From positions 1-5,471 of the forward strand of contig JALOOK010000352.1 of assembly GCA_025454445.1 (NCBI GenBank): 5,471 nucleotides of DNA, read 5' to 3'. Below are positions 5,373 through 5,471 of the stretch, one piece after another. The notes beneath the pieces are model-generated. The model ran no database searches. It had not been told where the DNA came from and worked only from the letters and a program-made list of their open reading frames with translations. This DNA is from Oscillatoria sp. Prado101. Its GTDB lineage: Bacteria > Cyanobacteriota > Cyanobacteriia > Cyanobacteriales > Oscillatoriaceae. How positions within the stretch are numbered: the first letter of the stretch is position 1; each line of letters begins with the position of its first letter. The position numbers were made by a program, and so were the translations under genes.

Positions 5373-5471
5373 GTTCGTAGTTGGGCTTCAGCCCAAAAGT
5401 TCGTAGTTGGGCTTCAGCCCAAAAGTTCGTAGTTGGGCTTCAGCCCAAAAGTTCGTAGTTGGGCTTCAGCC
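5373..5471. repeat. 26-base tandem repeat array, continues past the window
   Basis: The unit begins GTTCGTAGTTGGGCTTCAGC and ends CCAAAA. It occurs as three identical full copies (5373-5398, 5399-5424, 5425-5450) and a fourth that is cut at base 21 by the window edge. Each unit contains the palindrome TTGGGC-TTCA-GCCCAA. There are no unique spacers, so it is not a CRISPR array. The total copy number cannot be seen. Confidence 0.95.

Larger units (their letters stand above)
5039..5471. other. upstream region of flv3: leader, promoter, hairpins and tandem repeats, no gene seen
   Basis: This 433-base stretch reaches the right edge. The part next to flv3 (about 5052-5150) is A/T-rich and would be the flv3 leader. 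The promoter follows at 5179-5208. The rest is GC-rich and packed with inverted repeats up to about 5370, and then a 26-base tandem array. An open frame on the + strand (5125-5406) translates through these repeats and resembles no protein I know, so I do not annotate it. Confidence 0.7.

Noticed and set aside
5373..5471. The regular repeat array as a CRISPR.
   Set aside because: The units abut directly with no unique spacers and are 26 bases with an internal palindrome.

Overview
This window looks like chromosomal DNA of a cyanobacterium, probably a filamentous one. The evidence is a pair of class C flavodiiron genes (the three-domain type of oxygenic phototrophs), two copies of the HIP1 octamer GCGATCGC (1270-1277, 4934-4941), and several families of short palindromic repeats of the kind common between cyanobacterial genes. 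The lineage below phylum level is inference only.

Layout. At the left edge (2-958, + strand) is the C-terminal part of a CPBP (Abi) family intramembrane protease; its reading frame is open to the window edge, so its true start lies outside. A gene-free stretch follows (959-1423). It holds two strong inverted repeats, one of which could terminate the protease transcript, a G-rich tract and short direct repeats. On the - strand, converging on the protease gene, lies a flavodiiron pair read right to left: flv3 (5038 to 3311) then flv1 (3145 to 1424). The 165 bases between them hold two different palindromic repeats and no gene. Upstream of flv3 (5039-5471) are a clear ribosome binding site, a consensus sigma-70/SigA promoter (TTGACA, 18 bases, TATAAT) reading into flv3, a dyad that could be an operator, several GC-rich hairpins, and a 26-base tandem array that runs off the right edge.

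How the genes work together. Flv1 and Flv3 are known to cooperate in cyanobacteria, passing electrons from the acceptor side of photosystem I to O2 and making water without releasing reactive oxygen species (the 'Mehler-like' reaction). This protects photosystem I when light changes quickly. Here Flv3 keeps all six expected diiron ligands, while Flv1 keeps only two histidines. That is the known division between the two subunits, and it supports Flv1/Flv3 over Flv2/Flv4. The absence of an sll0218-like membrane protein gene between them also fits. The protease appears unrelated to the pair and is simply a convergent neighbour.

I do not see a new multi-gene system here. The points most worth a second look are regulatory: the flv3 promoter with its upstream dyad, and the repeat-filled gap that may uncouple flv1 from flv3.
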